NCBI GenBank assembly: GCA_050246875.1
Contig: JBFWVF010000007.1
Coordinates: 248,001-312,000 of the forward strand
Source of the DNA: SHWB01 sp050246875
GTDB lineage: Bacteria; Pseudomonadota; Alphaproteobacteria; UBA6615
Direction: 5' to 3'
Length of the DNA: 64,000 nucleotides
Under the pieces are notes generated by a model. The model saw only the letters and a list, made by a program, of their open reading frames with translations. It did not search any database and was not told where the DNA came from. The position numbers and the translations under genes are program-made. Positions 36,786 to 47,448 of the stretch are shown one piece after another; within the stretch, counting starts at the first letter, position 1; each line of letters begins with the position of its first letter.

Positions 36786-37913
36786 TCAGGCGAAGCCGGC
36801 CAGACGGCGCCAGACAGCGAGGGCCTGCACCGTCTCGGCGACGTCGTGGACGCGGACCACCTGCACGCCCTGCGCCGCCGCCGCCAGCGCCGCGGCGAGC
36901 GAGCCCGGCAGGCGCGCCTCCACCGGCTCGCCGCGCGACAGGGTGCCGAGCGAGCTTTTGCGCGAGGCGCCGAGGACGGCGGCGGCGCCCAGACCGTGCA
37001 GCAAGCCGATCGCACCCATCAGGCGTGCATTGCCGGACGGCGACTTGCCGAAGCCGATGCCGGGATCGACGGCCAGCCGCCCGCGCGGGATGCCGGCCGC
37101 GACGGCCGCGTCGAGCCTCGCCGCCAGGCCGTCCGCGACGTCGAGCAGCACGTCGTCGTAACTCGTGTCGCGCTGCATCGTCGCCGGATCGCCGCGCATG
37201 TGCATGAGGATCGCCGCCGCATTGGCCGAGGTCACTTCCTGCGCCGCGTCGGCATCGCCGGCCAGCGCCGCCACGTCGTTGACGATGCGCGCGCCGGCCG
37301 CGAGGGCCGCGCGCATCACCGGGGCACGGCGCGTGTCGACCGAGACCGGGATGTCCGCCGCGGCCAGCGCCGCGACCACCGGCACGACGCGGTCGAGTTC
37401 GGCCTCGACCGACGGCGGCACGGCGCCCGGCCGCGTCGACTCGCCGCCGACATCGACGAGGTCGGCGCCGGCCTCGTGCAGCGCGATGCCGTGGGCGATG
37501 GCGGCCTGGGCGTCGTTACGCCGGCTGCCGGGATGGAAGCTGTCGGGCGTGACGTTGACGATGCCCATGACCAGCGGCAGGCCCGGGGCGGCGGGCGACA
37601 GGCCGGCGAAGCCCGGCCGTGCCGCCGTCGTGCGGGCCAGCAGGTCGGCGGCGCGCCGGTCGCCGCCGGCCGCGTGCCGCGCGGCCCACGCGGCGGCCTC
37701 GCTGGCGGCGGCGGTCGCCGTACGTGCCGGAGCAGGGCGGCCCGGCACGCGCGCGTACAGGCGCAGCCGCGTCGCCGCATACGGGCCGCCGGCCAGCGCC
37801 AGCGCATCGCCCGCGACGATGGCGGCCGCGGCTTCGTCAGCGGCGAGGATGCCCAGCGGCTCGGCGTAGAGACGCGCGGCCGGATCGGCGAGGAGATCGT
37901 CGGGACGGGTCAC
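36786..37913 (-). CDS. folP: Dihydropteroate synthase with N-terminal extension
   Basis: A 375-residue folate enzyme; it condenses the pterin pyrophosphate with p-aminobenzoate. MGIVNVTPDSFHPG, VDVGGESTRPG and ASRKSSLG are the standard substrate loops. The catalytic domain starts near residue 105; the preceding part (DPAARLYAEPLGILAADEA) is an extension seen in some alphaproteobacterial DHPS. A GTG at 37913 is the chosen start. A short GC palindrome at 37925-37942 separates it from ftsH. Confidence 0.92.
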   Translation of the reverse strand: MTRPDDLLADPAARLYAEPLGILAADEAAAAIVAGDALALAGGPYAATRLRLYARVPGRPAPARTATAAASEAAAWAARHAAGGDRRAADLLARTTAARPGFAGLSPAAPGLPLVMGIVNVTPDSFHPGSRRNDAQAAIAHGIALHEAGADLVDVGGESTRPGAVPPSVEAELDRVVPVVAALAAADIPVSVDTRRAPVMRAALAAGARIVNDVAALAGDADAAQEVTSANAAAILMHMRGDPATMQRDTSYDDVLLDVADGLAARLDAAVAAGIPRGRLAVDPGIGFGKSPSGNARLMGAIGLLHGLGAAAVLGASRKSSLGTLSRGEPVEARLPGSLAAALAAAAQGVQVVRVHDVAETVQALAVWRRLAGFA

Positions 37914-37924
37914 GGCAGGGAGCC

Positions 37925-37942
37925 CTCTCCCCACGGGGAGAG
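37925..37942. repeat. Short CTCTCCCC palindrome (dispersed repeat family)
   Basis: CTCTCCCC and GGGGAGAG form an 8-bp perfect stem with a two-base centre between ftsH and folP. It belongs to the same type of repeat as the larger units at 55.0, 56.2, 56.3 and 61.9 kb. Confidence 0.6.
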
Positions 37943-37950
37943 CCGTGCCG

Positions 37951-39876
<1,926 letters not shown>

Positions 39877-39984
39877 GCTGCGCTCCGTCCGCGCGGGTCC
39901 CGGGGCCCTTCCCCGGGCCACTATAGGCCCTGGCTCAGTCCGCGCCTATCCGGGCCTTACCAAGAAATAGGGAGCACGCAGACG

Positions 39985-41058
39985 TTAAACAATGCCGAAT
40001 GGCGCGCCGGCGACGGGCCTCGGCGGCGCCCAGAGCATCGATTCACCCGTTCGGGCCACCAGCGGCGGCACGGTCCGTTCCTCGCGGACGACGACGGCAC
40101 GACGGCCCCTGCTGCCCGCCAGAGGCGCGATGCGGCAGCCGGCGAGGGTGCGCGCGCCCGCCAGCCGGCCGCCGGCCAGCGCCGCCAGCAGGCGGTTGCG
40201 ACGTTCGGTTCGCGGCGGAAACGTGCGTCCGGCGACAGCCGCGACGATACCGGTCAGCAGGCTCGCCGCCGTCTCGCGCGGGGCCGCGGCCAGCCGTTCG
40301 AGATCGAGGACGACCGCGCCGTCCGGGCGGAATTCCACGGCATGTGCGGCCAGCCGGGCGACCGCGCGGTCGCGGCGGGCACGCGCTCGCCCGGCGCGGC
40401 GCGCTGCCCGCGCGAGCGCGGCCGCGCCGCCCGCCGCGGCCACGGCGTCGTCCCGGCGCAGGCGACCCCGCGCGTAGGCGGCATCCCGGTTGGACGGGTC
40501 CTCGACGAAAGGCTGGCCGGCCTGCGCCAGCAGCGACGCAAGGGCCGTGCGGGGCACGTCGAGCAGCGGGCGCAGCAGGCGCACATGGTCGCGCTCGGCA
40601 GCGGCGGCCATGGCCGCGAGACCGGCTTCGCCGCTGCCGGCGGCACGGCGCAGCAGCAGCGTCTCGGCCTGGTCGTCGCGCTGGTGGGCGAGCAGCAGGT
40701 GCAGGACGCCGTGGCGGGCGCACCAGCCTTCCAGCAACGCATAGCGCGCCGCACGCGCGGCCTGCTGCACACCGCTCGCCGGCATCGCGCCACGACGCAC
40801 GAGGACGACGTGAGCGATGCCGCGCGCCGCGAGCCAGTCGCCGACCTGACGCGCCTCGCGGCCGGAGTCGGTCCGCAGGCGATGATCGACCGTCAGGGCA
40901 GTGACGCGGCCGCCCTGCACTCGCGCCCAGTCGGCCGCGAGCAGCGCCAACGCCATGCTGTCGGGTCCGCCGGAGACGGCGACGGCGACATGCGGCCGGG
41001 CCTCGAACGGACCCAGCCGCGCCATGCGGCGGGCGAACGCCTCGGCGGTCGGCCGCAA
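39985..41058 (-). CDS. tilS: tRNA(Ile)-lysidine synthase
   Basis: A 357-residue N-type ATP pyrophosphatase that turns C34 of tRNA-Ile(CAU) into lysidine. The PP-loop SGGPDSMAL and AHQRDDQAETLLLR are intact, as is the conserved VEDPSNRD. The N-terminus is set by homology (AEAFARRMARLGPFE precedes the PP-loop), which a TTG at 41058 supplies eight bases after cpoB; an ATG at 41127 would overlap cpoB by 62 bases. The C-terminal domain is short. Confidence 0.9.
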   Translation of the reverse strand: MRPTAEAFARRMARLGPFEARPHVAVAVSGGPDSMALALLAADWARVQGGRVTALTVDHRLRTDSGREARQVGDWLAARGIAHVVLVRRGAMPASGVQQAARAARYALLEGWCARHGVLHLLLAHQRDDQAETLLLRRAAGSGEAGLAAMAAAAERDHVRLLRPLLDVPRTALASLLAQAGQPFVEDPSNRDAAYARGRLRRDDAVAAAGGAAALARAARRAGRARARRDRAVARLAAHAVEFRPDGAVVLDLERLAAAPRETAASLLTGIVAAVAGRTFPPRTERRNRLLAALAGGRLAGARTLAGCRIAPLAGSRGRRAVVVREERTVPPLVARTGESMLWAPPRPVAGAPFGIV

Positions 41059-41065
41059 CGCCGGC

Positions 41066-42097
41066 CTAGCGGCACTTGAGGGCGCGCCGCTCCCGGTCGG
41101 CGCGCGAAAGGATCGCCGCCGGCGCATCCTTGTAGTCGCTGGCCAGCTTGTCGAAGGTGATGCAGGCGTCGTCGTTGCGCTTGAGCTGGGCCAGCGTCAT
41201 GCCGAGCTTGAGCAGGTTGTCCGGCGCCTTGCCGCTCTTGGGGTATTTCTGGAAGCCCTCGGCGAAGGCTCGCGCGGCGTTGGGGTAGTCGCCGCGCACA
41301 TAGAAAGTCTCGCCGAGCCAGTACTGGGCGTTGCCGGCGAGGGCATGCGCCGGATGGGCGGTGACGAAGGCGCGCAAGGCGGCCTCGGCGCCGGGGAAGT
41401 CACGCTGCTTGAGCAGTTCGTAGGCCTGCTCGTACTGCGCCTCGGGCGTCGCCGGCGGCACGGCGGCAACCTGCGGTGCGGCGGTTGCCGTGCCGGCCGG
41501 TGCATCCTGCGGCGCCGGCGTCACCCCCGCTGCCTGCATCTGCTGCTGGGTCAGCGTGCCGAGGCGTCCGGGCGCGGGCTGGCCCTGCACGATCACCGGG
41601 CTGCCGACCGGCGCGCTGGCCGGCGGCGTCGGCGGTGTGGCCTGGGCCTGCGGTGCCGGCTGTCCCGGCGCGGCCGGCGGCTGCGCCCCGCCACGCTCCA
41701 GCGAGCGCAGCCGGAAATCGTAGTCGCTCGACAGCCGCTCGAGGCGGTCCGCCATGACGCGGTTGGCGCGCTGGTTCTCCTCGACCGTGCCGGTCAGCGT
41801 GCGCAGCGCCTCTTCCAGGTCCTGCAACCGGATCTGCAGTTGCGCCGCCGCGGTCGTCGGCATCGCCTCGCCCTGGGTCGACGCCGCAGCGGCCGCCGGC
41901 GGCGGGTCGCCGCGATAGACGTTGCGCTCCAGCGTGCGAAGCTGGCGCTCGAGCTGGCCGATGCGCTCGTTGAGGGCTTCGACCTGCCGGTCCTGCGCAG
42001 GCGCCGTCGCCGCCGTCGCGGCAAGGACCGCCGCGGCGAGAACGGACGCCCGCGCGAACGCGACGACCCCGGAGCGGCTGGCGAATGGTTCCCTCAT
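41066..42097 (-). CDS. cpoB: Tol-Pal associated periplasmic coordinator CpoB (YbgF)
   Basis: A 343-residue periplasmic protein. A signal peptide ends near ATAPAQ (about 35), a coiled coil follows (EALNERIGQLERQLRTLE) and a Pro/Ala/Gln linker leads to TPR repeats from about 220 (YEQAYELLKQRDFPGAEAAL, AQYWLGETFYVRGDYPNAARAF). CpoB links TolA with peptidoglycan synthesis during division. It sits downstream of pal, as usual. Confidence 0.93.
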   Translation of the reverse strand: MREPFASRSGVVAFARASVLAAAVLAATAATAPAQDRQVEALNERIGQLERQLRTLERNVYRGDPPPAAAAASTQGEAMPTTAAAQLQIRLQDLEEALRTLTGTVEENQRANRVMADRLERLSSDYDFRLRSLERGGAQPPAAPGQPAPQAQATPPTPPASAPVGSPVIVQGQPAPGRLGTLTQQQMQAAGVTPAPQDAPAGTATAAPQVAAVPPATPEAQYEQAYELLKQRDFPGAEAALRAFVTAHPAHALAGNAQYWLGETFYVRGDYPNAARAFAEGFQKYPKSGKAPDNLLKLGMTLAQLKRNDDACITFDKLASDYKDAPAAILSRADRERRALKCR

Positions 42098-42134
42098 GAC
42101 GATTCTCCTGACTGGCCCCGTATCCGCCTGGTGC

Positions 42135-42482
42135 CTAGCGCCCGTTGGCCGGCGGCGACCCGGCGGTCGGCCTGTCGTTCGCAGTGGCGGCAAGTTTCTC
42201 GATGCGCTCGTTCAGCCTGCGGAACTCGAAATCCAGCTCTTCGACCCTGCCGATGAGATCGCGGATGGCCGCCGCCATCTCGGCGTCGCGCTCGTTGTTG
42301 TTGGCCGCGGCAGCCACCGGCCCCCCCTGGGACGTGGTGCGCTCGAGGGCCCGAACCTGCCGCTCGAGCTGGGCCAGCCGCTCCTCCGGGCTGGTGCTCT
42401 GCGCCAGCGACGGCGCGGCCGGCAACAGCAACGCGACCGGGGCCAAAATACGCAGGCACCGCACCACCGCCCCTGCCTCCAT
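42135..42482 (-). CDS. Small exported coiled-coil protein resembling the CpoB N-terminus
   Basis: A 115-residue protein between pal and cpoB. A signal peptide ends in AAPSLAQS (about 28) and is followed by PEERLAQLERQVRALE, which matches the coiled coil at the start of CpoB, and by a second heptad region (LIGRVEELDFEFRRLNERIEKLA). No TPR domain follows. It looks like a stand-alone copy of the CpoB trimerisation segment. The start MEAGAVVRC is preferred, since upstream residues are charged shadow. Confidence 0.8.
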   Translation of the reverse strand: MEAGAVVRCLRILAPVALLLPAAPSLAQSTSPEERLAQLERQVRALERTTSQGGPVAAAANNNERDAEMAAAIRDLIGRVEELDFEFRRLNERIEKLAATANDRPTAGSPPANGR

Positions 42483-42666
42483 TTCCGTCCTCCCTGCGGC
42501 CGTCCGGCCCCATCCCGAACGCACATGATAGCCGAGCTTGGCGACGCCGCGGCAGCGCAGGGCACGGACCGGCACGCAAAAAAGCGACGCCCCGCTCTCG
42601 CCTCATCGTCGAGCGGACCTGCAAGGTTCCGCGCGAATGGGGCGAAATCGGGGCGTTGAGCCGGTT

Positions 42667-42693
42667 CGGCCCGTGCCTGGACGGCACGGGCCG
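42667..42693 (-). terminator. GC hairpin downstream of pal
   Basis: CGGCCCGTGCC (42667-42677) and GGCACGGGCCG (42683-42693) make an 11-bp perfect stem with a five-base loop, 23 bp after the pal stop. No T tract follows directly; a T6 run occurs only about 90 bp further on. It may be a terminator or a 3'-end stabiliser that lifts pal mRNA above that of cpoB. Confidence 0.45.
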
Positions 42694-42716
42694 GCTACCG
42701 GGTAGCGACGCGGTGA

Positions 42717-43226
42717 CTACTGAACGACGACAGCGACCGCACGGCGATTCTGCGACCAGGCGCGCTCGTTCGAGCCGAGCACGGCCGGACGCTCCTTGCC
42801 GTAGCTGATCGTCTTGACGCGGTTGGCGTTCACGCCGAGGGAGACGAGGTACTCCATCGCCGCGTTCGCACGACGCTCGCCGAGGGCGAGGTTGTACTCG
42901 CGCGTGCCGCGCTCGTCGGCGTGACCTTCGATCGTGACCTTCACGTTCGGGTAGGTCTTCAGCCAGGCGGCCCAGCGCTCGATCTGGGCGCGGGCGTCCG
43001 GCTTCAGGTTGTACTTGTCGAAATCGTAGAAGACCCGATCGCCGACATTGATCTCGAGGTCCATCTGCGAGCCGGGCACAGGCCCGCGCGGCGCAGGAGC
43101 CGGCTGGGCGGCCGGCGCAGTGGTTGTACCGGTGCCTGCCCCCTGGCCCTGGTTTTCCGGCGTCGATTCGCAAGCAGCAAGCATGGCTGCTGCGACAAGA
43201 ATTGCTGTAATTTTGAAGCGCATCAT
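42717..43226 (-). CDS. pal: Peptidoglycan-associated lipoprotein
   Basis: A 169-residue outer-membrane lipoprotein. The lipobox LAAC gives Cys19; a Thr/Ala/Pro linker follows, then an OmpA-type domain (about 60-165) with DFDKYNL and EGHADERGTREYNLALGERRA, which binds diaminopimelate of peptidoglycan. Two ATGs stand side by side; the first has GGAG upstream. It has a promoter of its own in the gap to tolB. Confidence 0.97.
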   Translation of the reverse strand: MMRFKITAILVAAAMLAACESTPENQGQGAGTGTTTAPAAQPAPAPRGPVPGSQMDLEINVGDRVFYDFDKYNLKPDARAQIERWAAWLKTYPNVKVTIEGHADERGTREYNLALGERRANAAMEYLVSLGVNANRVKTISYGKERPAVLGSNERAWSQNRRAVAVVVQ

Positions 43227-43354
43227 TTGCTCCGTCACCGCGTGGGACTGCGAACCGTCGTCGTTGCGCCGAGCGTCGCGTTCATGGCGCGACTGCCTGA
43301 CGGCACTTCGTCGATCATTTTGCGGCTGGTGTGATCGGCCCGCAGGCGCGCGCG

Positions 43355-43383
43355 AATATAGAGGGACCCGTTGCCACAATCAA
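43355..43383 (-). promoter_or_regulatory. Candidate promoter of pal
   Basis: On the reverse strand TTGATT (43383-43378) and TATATT (43360-43355) are spaced 17 bp, about 129 bp before pal. This is the best sigma-70 match in the window and implies a long 5' leader of about 120 nt. Confidence 0.65.
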
Positions 43384-43452
43384 GCGCGCCGCCTTCATTC
43401 TGTGGCAATTTGTCCACCATTGCCGCAACTTGCCGAAAACCTCGCTTACCTT

Positions 43453-44802
43453 TCAGCGCTGCGAAAGTGGCGACCAGGCCGGATCGGAACCGTCGCGCGG
43501 CGTCGCGATCCTGCGCTCGTTGAAGCCGGTGAGGTCGATCGAATAGAGCGTCGAGCCGCCGCCGCGGCCGCGGTCGTCGGAGGGCTGCGACTTGAAATAC
43601 ATGAGCACGCGGCCGTTCGGCGCCCAGGTCGGCCCCTCGACGTGGAAGCCCTGCGCCAGAAGGCGTTCGCCGGTCCCATCCGGTCGCATGACGCCGATAT
43701 AGAACAACCCCTGGTCGATCTTGGTGAAGGCGATGAGGTCGCCGCGCGGCGACCAGACCGGGGTGCCGTACCGGCCGGTGCCGAAACTGATGCGCTGGGG
43801 CGAACTGCCGTCCCCGCCCATGACGTAGATCTGCTGCGTGCCGCCGCGGTCGGATTCGAAGGTGACCTGCCGCCCGTCGGGCGAAAAGCTCGGCGCGGTG
43901 TCGATGCCCGGATTGCGCGTGAGCTGCGACATCTGCCGCGTGCGCAGGTCCATGACATACACGTCGGTGTCGCCGCGTCGCGCGAGACTCATGACCACCT
44001 TGTTGCCGTCCGGCGAGAAGCGCGGCGCGAACGTCATGCCGGGAAAATCGCCGAGCACCTCCTGCTCGCCGCTGTCGATGTTGAACAGGTAGACGCGCGG
44101 GTTGTCGTTGAAATAGGCGAGGTAGGTGATCTCCTGGGTCGTCGGCGAGAATCGCGGGGTCAGCACCAGCGTCCGGCCGTCGGTGAGGTCGCGGTGGTTG
44201 GCGCCGTCCTGGTCCATGATCGACAGCCGCTTGACCCGCTTGTCGGCCGGCCCGCTCTCGGAGATGTAGACGATGCGGGTGTCGAAATAGCCCTCCTCGC
44301 CGGTGATCCGCTTGTAGATGGCGTCGGCAATGATGTGGGCGACGCGCCGCCAGTTGGCCGACGAGGTGGTCAGCGACAGGCCGGTCATCGACTGCTCGGC
44401 GAACACGTCCCACAGCCGGAACGACGTGCGGATCTGGCCGTTGGCCTCCATCGCAACCTCGCCGACGACCAGCGCCTGGGCGTCGATGACCCGCCAGTTG
44501 TTGAAGGTGGGCCGCACCGACAGCGGCCCCGGCGGGGCGATGAAGGCCTTCTTGTCGAGCGGCCGGAACAGGCCCGAGCGCTCGAGGTCGGCGGCGATCA
44601 CGCCGGCGATGTCGGCCCCGAACTTCTGCGCGCTAGCATCGCCGCCGAGCAGGTCCGGCACGGCGATCGGCAGCGGCGTCGGATGCGGCTGGGTCAGGTC
44701 GACCTTGAGCTGGGCCGCCGCGGGCATGGCCGCCAGCAGACCCGCCAGCAGCAACAATGCGGCGGTGCCGGCCGCCGCGCGATTTCGCCATGTCATCGTC
44801 AT
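43453..44802 (-). CDS. tolB: Tol-Pal translocation protein TolB
   Basis: A 449-residue periplasmic protein. The signal peptide ends AAMPAAAQ; the N-terminal domain (to about 165) precedes a six-bladed propeller with repeats such as TPRFSPTTQEITYLAY, APRFSPDGNKVVMSLAR and APSFSPDGRQVTFESDR. TolB binds Pal and TolA. The ATG lies two bases after tolA, in the order tolQ-R-A-B. Confidence 0.96.
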   Translation of the reverse strand: MTMTWRNRAAAGTAALLLLAGLLAAMPAAAQLKVDLTQPHPTPLPIAVPDLLGGDASAQKFGADIAGVIAADLERSGLFRPLDKKAFIAPPGPLSVRPTFNNWRVIDAQALVVGEVAMEANGQIRTSFRLWDVFAEQSMTGLSLTTSSANWRRVAHIIADAIYKRITGEEGYFDTRIVYISESGPADKRVKRLSIMDQDGANHRDLTDGRTLVLTPRFSPTTQEITYLAYFNDNPRVYLFNIDSGEQEVLGDFPGMTFAPRFSPDGNKVVMSLARRGDTDVYVMDLRTRQMSQLTRNPGIDTAPSFSPDGRQVTFESDRGGTQQIYVMGGDGSSPQRISFGTGRYGTPVWSPRGDLIAFTKIDQGLFYIGVMRPDGTGERLLAQGFHVEGPTWAPNGRVLMYFKSQPSDDRGRGGGSTLYSIDLTGFNERRIATPRDGSDPAWSPLSQR

Positions 44803-44804
44803 CG

Positions 44805-45758
44805 CTACCCCAATGCGTCTCGCGGGTCGAAGGTCAGCTCGATCTCCCGCCACAGCTCGTAACGCTCCGGCGGCAGTTTCAGCGGATTGCAGCGGTCGTT
44901 CAGGACCGCGCGCCGGGCCGCGTCGGCGGCGGCCTCGAAGAAGCGGTCGAGCGCCATGCGCGCCGAGTCGAGGATGCGCGCGTCGCGCACCTGGCCCGAC
45001 GGATCGAGGCGGATATGCACGCGCACGACGAGGTCGCGCGCCTCGCGGGCGCCGGTCGGCGGACTCCAGCACGGCTCGACCTGCTGGCGCACGGCGGCGC
45101 GCAGGGCGTCAATCTCGGCGATCGACGCCTGGGTGGTGGCCGGCGCCGGCGGCGTCGGCACCGGCTTGCCGGTGGTCGGCGCGGTCGCCTGCACGGCGGG
45201 CGCCGGCGTCGGCGTGCTGTCCTTCGCGGCCAGATCCTTGAGCAGGGTATTGAAATCGCGCTTCGGCGCCGGCGGCGTCGGCTTCGCCTGCGGCTTGGCG
45301 TCCACCCTTTCGGCGGCCTGCGGCGCCGGCTCCGGCGGCGGGGTCGGCTTGGCGGCGGGCGGCGCCGGCTCGGGCGGCGGCGTCGGACGGGCCTGCGGCG
45401 TCGGTGCCGGCGGCGGCGGTGGGGGCGGCGTCGGTTTGGCGGCCGGCGGCGCCGGGGGCGGCGGCGTCGGCTTGCTCACCTCGGGGGCTGGCTGCGGCGG
45501 CGGCGGCGGCGCGGCGGCCTGGCGTTGCGGCGCCGGGCCCTCGCGCTGCGCCACCGGCGGCGGCGGCGTCGTGATCTTGCCGATCGGCACGACCTCGATC
45601 GGTATGATGCGCGGCGGCGGCGGCGGCGGGTCGGAAAACAGGCGGGCGGCGCCGACCTGGACCATCACGATCAGCCCGACGTGCAGCGCTCCCGAGGCGA
45701 CGGTGCCCCAGTGGAGGCCACGCTGGCGGCTGAGGGGACGGCCGAGGGCGAGGGTCAT
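44805..45758 (-). CDS. tolA: Tol-Pal system protein TolA
   Basis: A 317-residue inner-membrane protein. A helix at about 18-40 (GALHVGLIVMVQVGAARLF) anchors it; a long Pro/Ala/Lys-rich section with PTPPP runs (45-190) spans the periplasm, replacing the Lys/Ala helix of enteric TolA. The C-terminal domain (from about 215, AAVRQQVEPCWSPP) ends in an energy-transducer-like fold. It overlaps tolR by four bases (ATGA). Confidence 0.93.
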   Translation of the reverse strand: MTLALGRPLSRQRGLHWGTVASGALHVGLIVMVQVGAARLFSDPPPPPPRIIPIEVVPIGKITTPPPPVAQREGPAPQRQAAAPPPPPQPAPEVSKPTPPPPAPPAAKPTPPPPPPPAPTPQARPTPPPEPAPPAAKPTPPPEPAPQAAERVDAKPQAKPTPPAPKRDFNTLLKDLAAKDSTPTPAPAVQATAPTTGKPVPTPPAPATTQASIAEIDALRAAVRQQVEPCWSPPTGAREARDLVVRVHIRLDPSGQVRDARILDSARMALDRFFEAAADAARRAVLNDRCNPLKLPPERYELWREIELTFDPRDALG

Positions 45759-46195
45759 GGCCGGCGCGGCGCCTCCGCCGGCACCTCGGCGATAAGCGCC
45801 ACCTTGGTGAAGCCGGATTCGGAGACCATGCCCATCACCTCCATGATGCGCCCGTAGCTGATCGACCGGTCGCCGCGCACGAAGACGCGCAACTCGGGAT
45901 TGGCGCGCGCCATGGCGCCCAGCCGGGCGGCGAGGCTCGCCTGCTCGACCTCGCTGTCCATCAGGAAGATGCGTCCGTCCTTGTCGATGCTCAGCACCAG
46001 CGGCTCGCGTTCCTCGCGAATCGGGCTCGCCGTGGCCTGCGGCAGGTCCACCGGCACGCCAACGGTCAGCAGCGGCGCCGTCAGCATGAAGATGACGACC
46101 AGCACCAGCATGACGTCGACGAACGGCGCGACGTTGATCTCCGAGACCATGTGCGCGGAGCGACGGTGCCAGCGGCGGCGCAAGCGTCCGGCCAT
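45755..46195 (-). CDS. tolR: Tol-Pal system protein TolR
   Basis: A 146-residue ExbD/TolR protein: INVAPFVDVMLVLVVIFML carries the conserved membrane Asp that takes part in proton flow, followed by a periplasmic domain. It starts four bases after tolQ. Confidence 0.96.
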   Translation of the reverse strand: MAGRLRRRWHRRSAHMVSEINVAPFVDVMLVLVVIFMLTAPLLTVGVPVDLPQATASPIREEREPLVLSIDKDGRIFLMDSEVEQASLAARLGAMARANPELRVFVRGDRSISYGRIMEVMGMVSESGFTKVALIAEVPAEAPRRP

Positions 46196-46198
46196 GGT

Positions 46199-46930
46199 TC
46201 AGCCCTTCTCGTCGAGCTGGCGCGACAGGATCGCGCTGAACTCGGCGCCGAAGGCCTCCAGCCGCTGCCCGTAACGGGCGATGCCGGCATTGAAGGTGTT
46301 GAAGGCGATGACCGCCGGAATGGCGACGACGAGGCCGAGGGCGGTGGCGAACAGCGCCTCGGCGAGGCCGGGGGCGATGACCGTGATGCCGGTATCCTTG
46401 GTCGCGGCGATGGCCTGGAAGCTGTTCATGATGCCCCAGACCGTGCCGAACAGCCCGACGAAGGGCGCCGTCGCACCGGCCGAGCCAAGGAACACCATGT
46501 AGCGCTCGATGCGCTCCATCTCGCGCAGCATGGTGACCTCCATGACGCGCTCGATGCGGTCGCGCAGGCTTTCGCGCGATTCGCCATCGGTGGCGATGCC
46601 GCGCGCAACCGAGCGCCGCCACTCGCCCATGGCGGCGGCGAAGACGGCCGACAGCGGATCGGTCGGCCGCGGTCCGATGCGGTCGTAGAGGTCGTCGAGC
46701 GAGCCGCCCGACCAGAAGGCGTCCTCGAACTGGTTGGCCTGGGCCGACAGCCGGCGCAGCCGCACCCACTTGTCGATGATGATCGCCCACGACCAGAACG
46801 ATGCGAGGAACAGCAGGATGAGAACCAGCTTGTTGACGATATGCGCATGCAGGAACAGCGCGAGGATCGAAAAGTCGACCGCTTCCGCGCCGCCGGCCAC
46901 ATTGACCGTTTCTATGATGTTGCTTCCCAT
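46199..46930 (-). CDS. tolQ: Tol-Pal system proton-channel protein TolQ
   Basis: A 243-residue inner-membrane protein of the MotA/TolQ/ExbB family with three helices; GSAGATAPFVGLFGTVWGIM is the conserved second helix and ALGLVVAIPAVIAFN the third. The start overlaps the ybgC end by 19 bases. Confidence 0.96.
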   Translation of the reverse strand: MGSNIIETVNVAGGAEAVDFSILALFLHAHIVNKLVLILLFLASFWSWAIIIDKWVRLRRLSAQANQFEDAFWSGGSLDDLYDRIGPRPTDPLSAVFAAAMGEWRRSVARGIATDGESRESLRDRIERVMEVTMLREMERIERYMVFLGSAGATAPFVGLFGTVWGIMNSFQAIAATKDTGITVIAPGLAEALFATALGLVVAIPAVIAFNTFNAGIARYGQRLEAFGAEFSAILSRQLDEKG

Positions 46931-47448
46931 CGACCCCTGACTTCCGGTGAGCGGTTGGCGTTGTTACCGGCGATGGCCACGGACTCCGGCCTGCCGGGGG
47001 AAAGGGAGGGCACGAGGCGAGCGAGCGTCCGGCGCACATCGACAGGCACGCGGACCGGCCGCAGCCGGGCGTCGAGACAGACAATACGCACATCGAGGCG
47101 TGCCAGTTCCTCCGCCCCCCGCATCACGAGCTGGCGCGCCAGCAGGCTCGCCCCGCGAACCTCCAGCAGGCGCGAGCGCACTTCGATGGCATCGTCGAGC
47201 CGCGCCGGCAGGAGATAGAGCGCATTGCATTCGCGGACCGCGAAGACGCAGCCGCTCTCCTCGCGCATCGCCGACTGGTCGACGCCGATCAGCCGCAGCA
47301 TCTCCGTGCGGCCGCGCTCGGCGAAACGCAGGTAGTTGGCGTGGTAGACGATGCCCCCGGCATCGGTGTCCTCATAGTAGATGCGCAACGGCAGGACGTG
47401 CTCGCCGTCGACCAGCCGCCCGGCGAATGGCGGCGCCCGGTCAGCCAT
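46912..47448 (-). CDS. ybgC: Tol-Pal associated acyl-CoA thioesterase YbgC
   Basis: A 178-residue hotdog enzyme. YYEDTDAGGIVYHANYLRFAERGR is the 4-hydroxybenzoyl-CoA thioesterase signature, with the catalytic Asp in EDTDAGG. The C-terminal 30 residues are longer than in E. coli YbgC and overlap tolQ by 19 bases. Its start overlaps the ruvB end by eight bases. Confidence 0.95.
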   Translation of the reverse strand: MADRAPPFAGRLVDGEHVLPLRIYYEDTDAGGIVYHANYLRFAERGRTEMLRLIGVDQSAMREESGCVFAVRECNALYLLPARLDDAIEVRSRLLEVRGASLLARQLVMRGAEELARLDVRIVCLDARLRPVRVPVDVRRTLARLVPSLSPGRPESVAIAGNNANRSPEVRGRWEATS

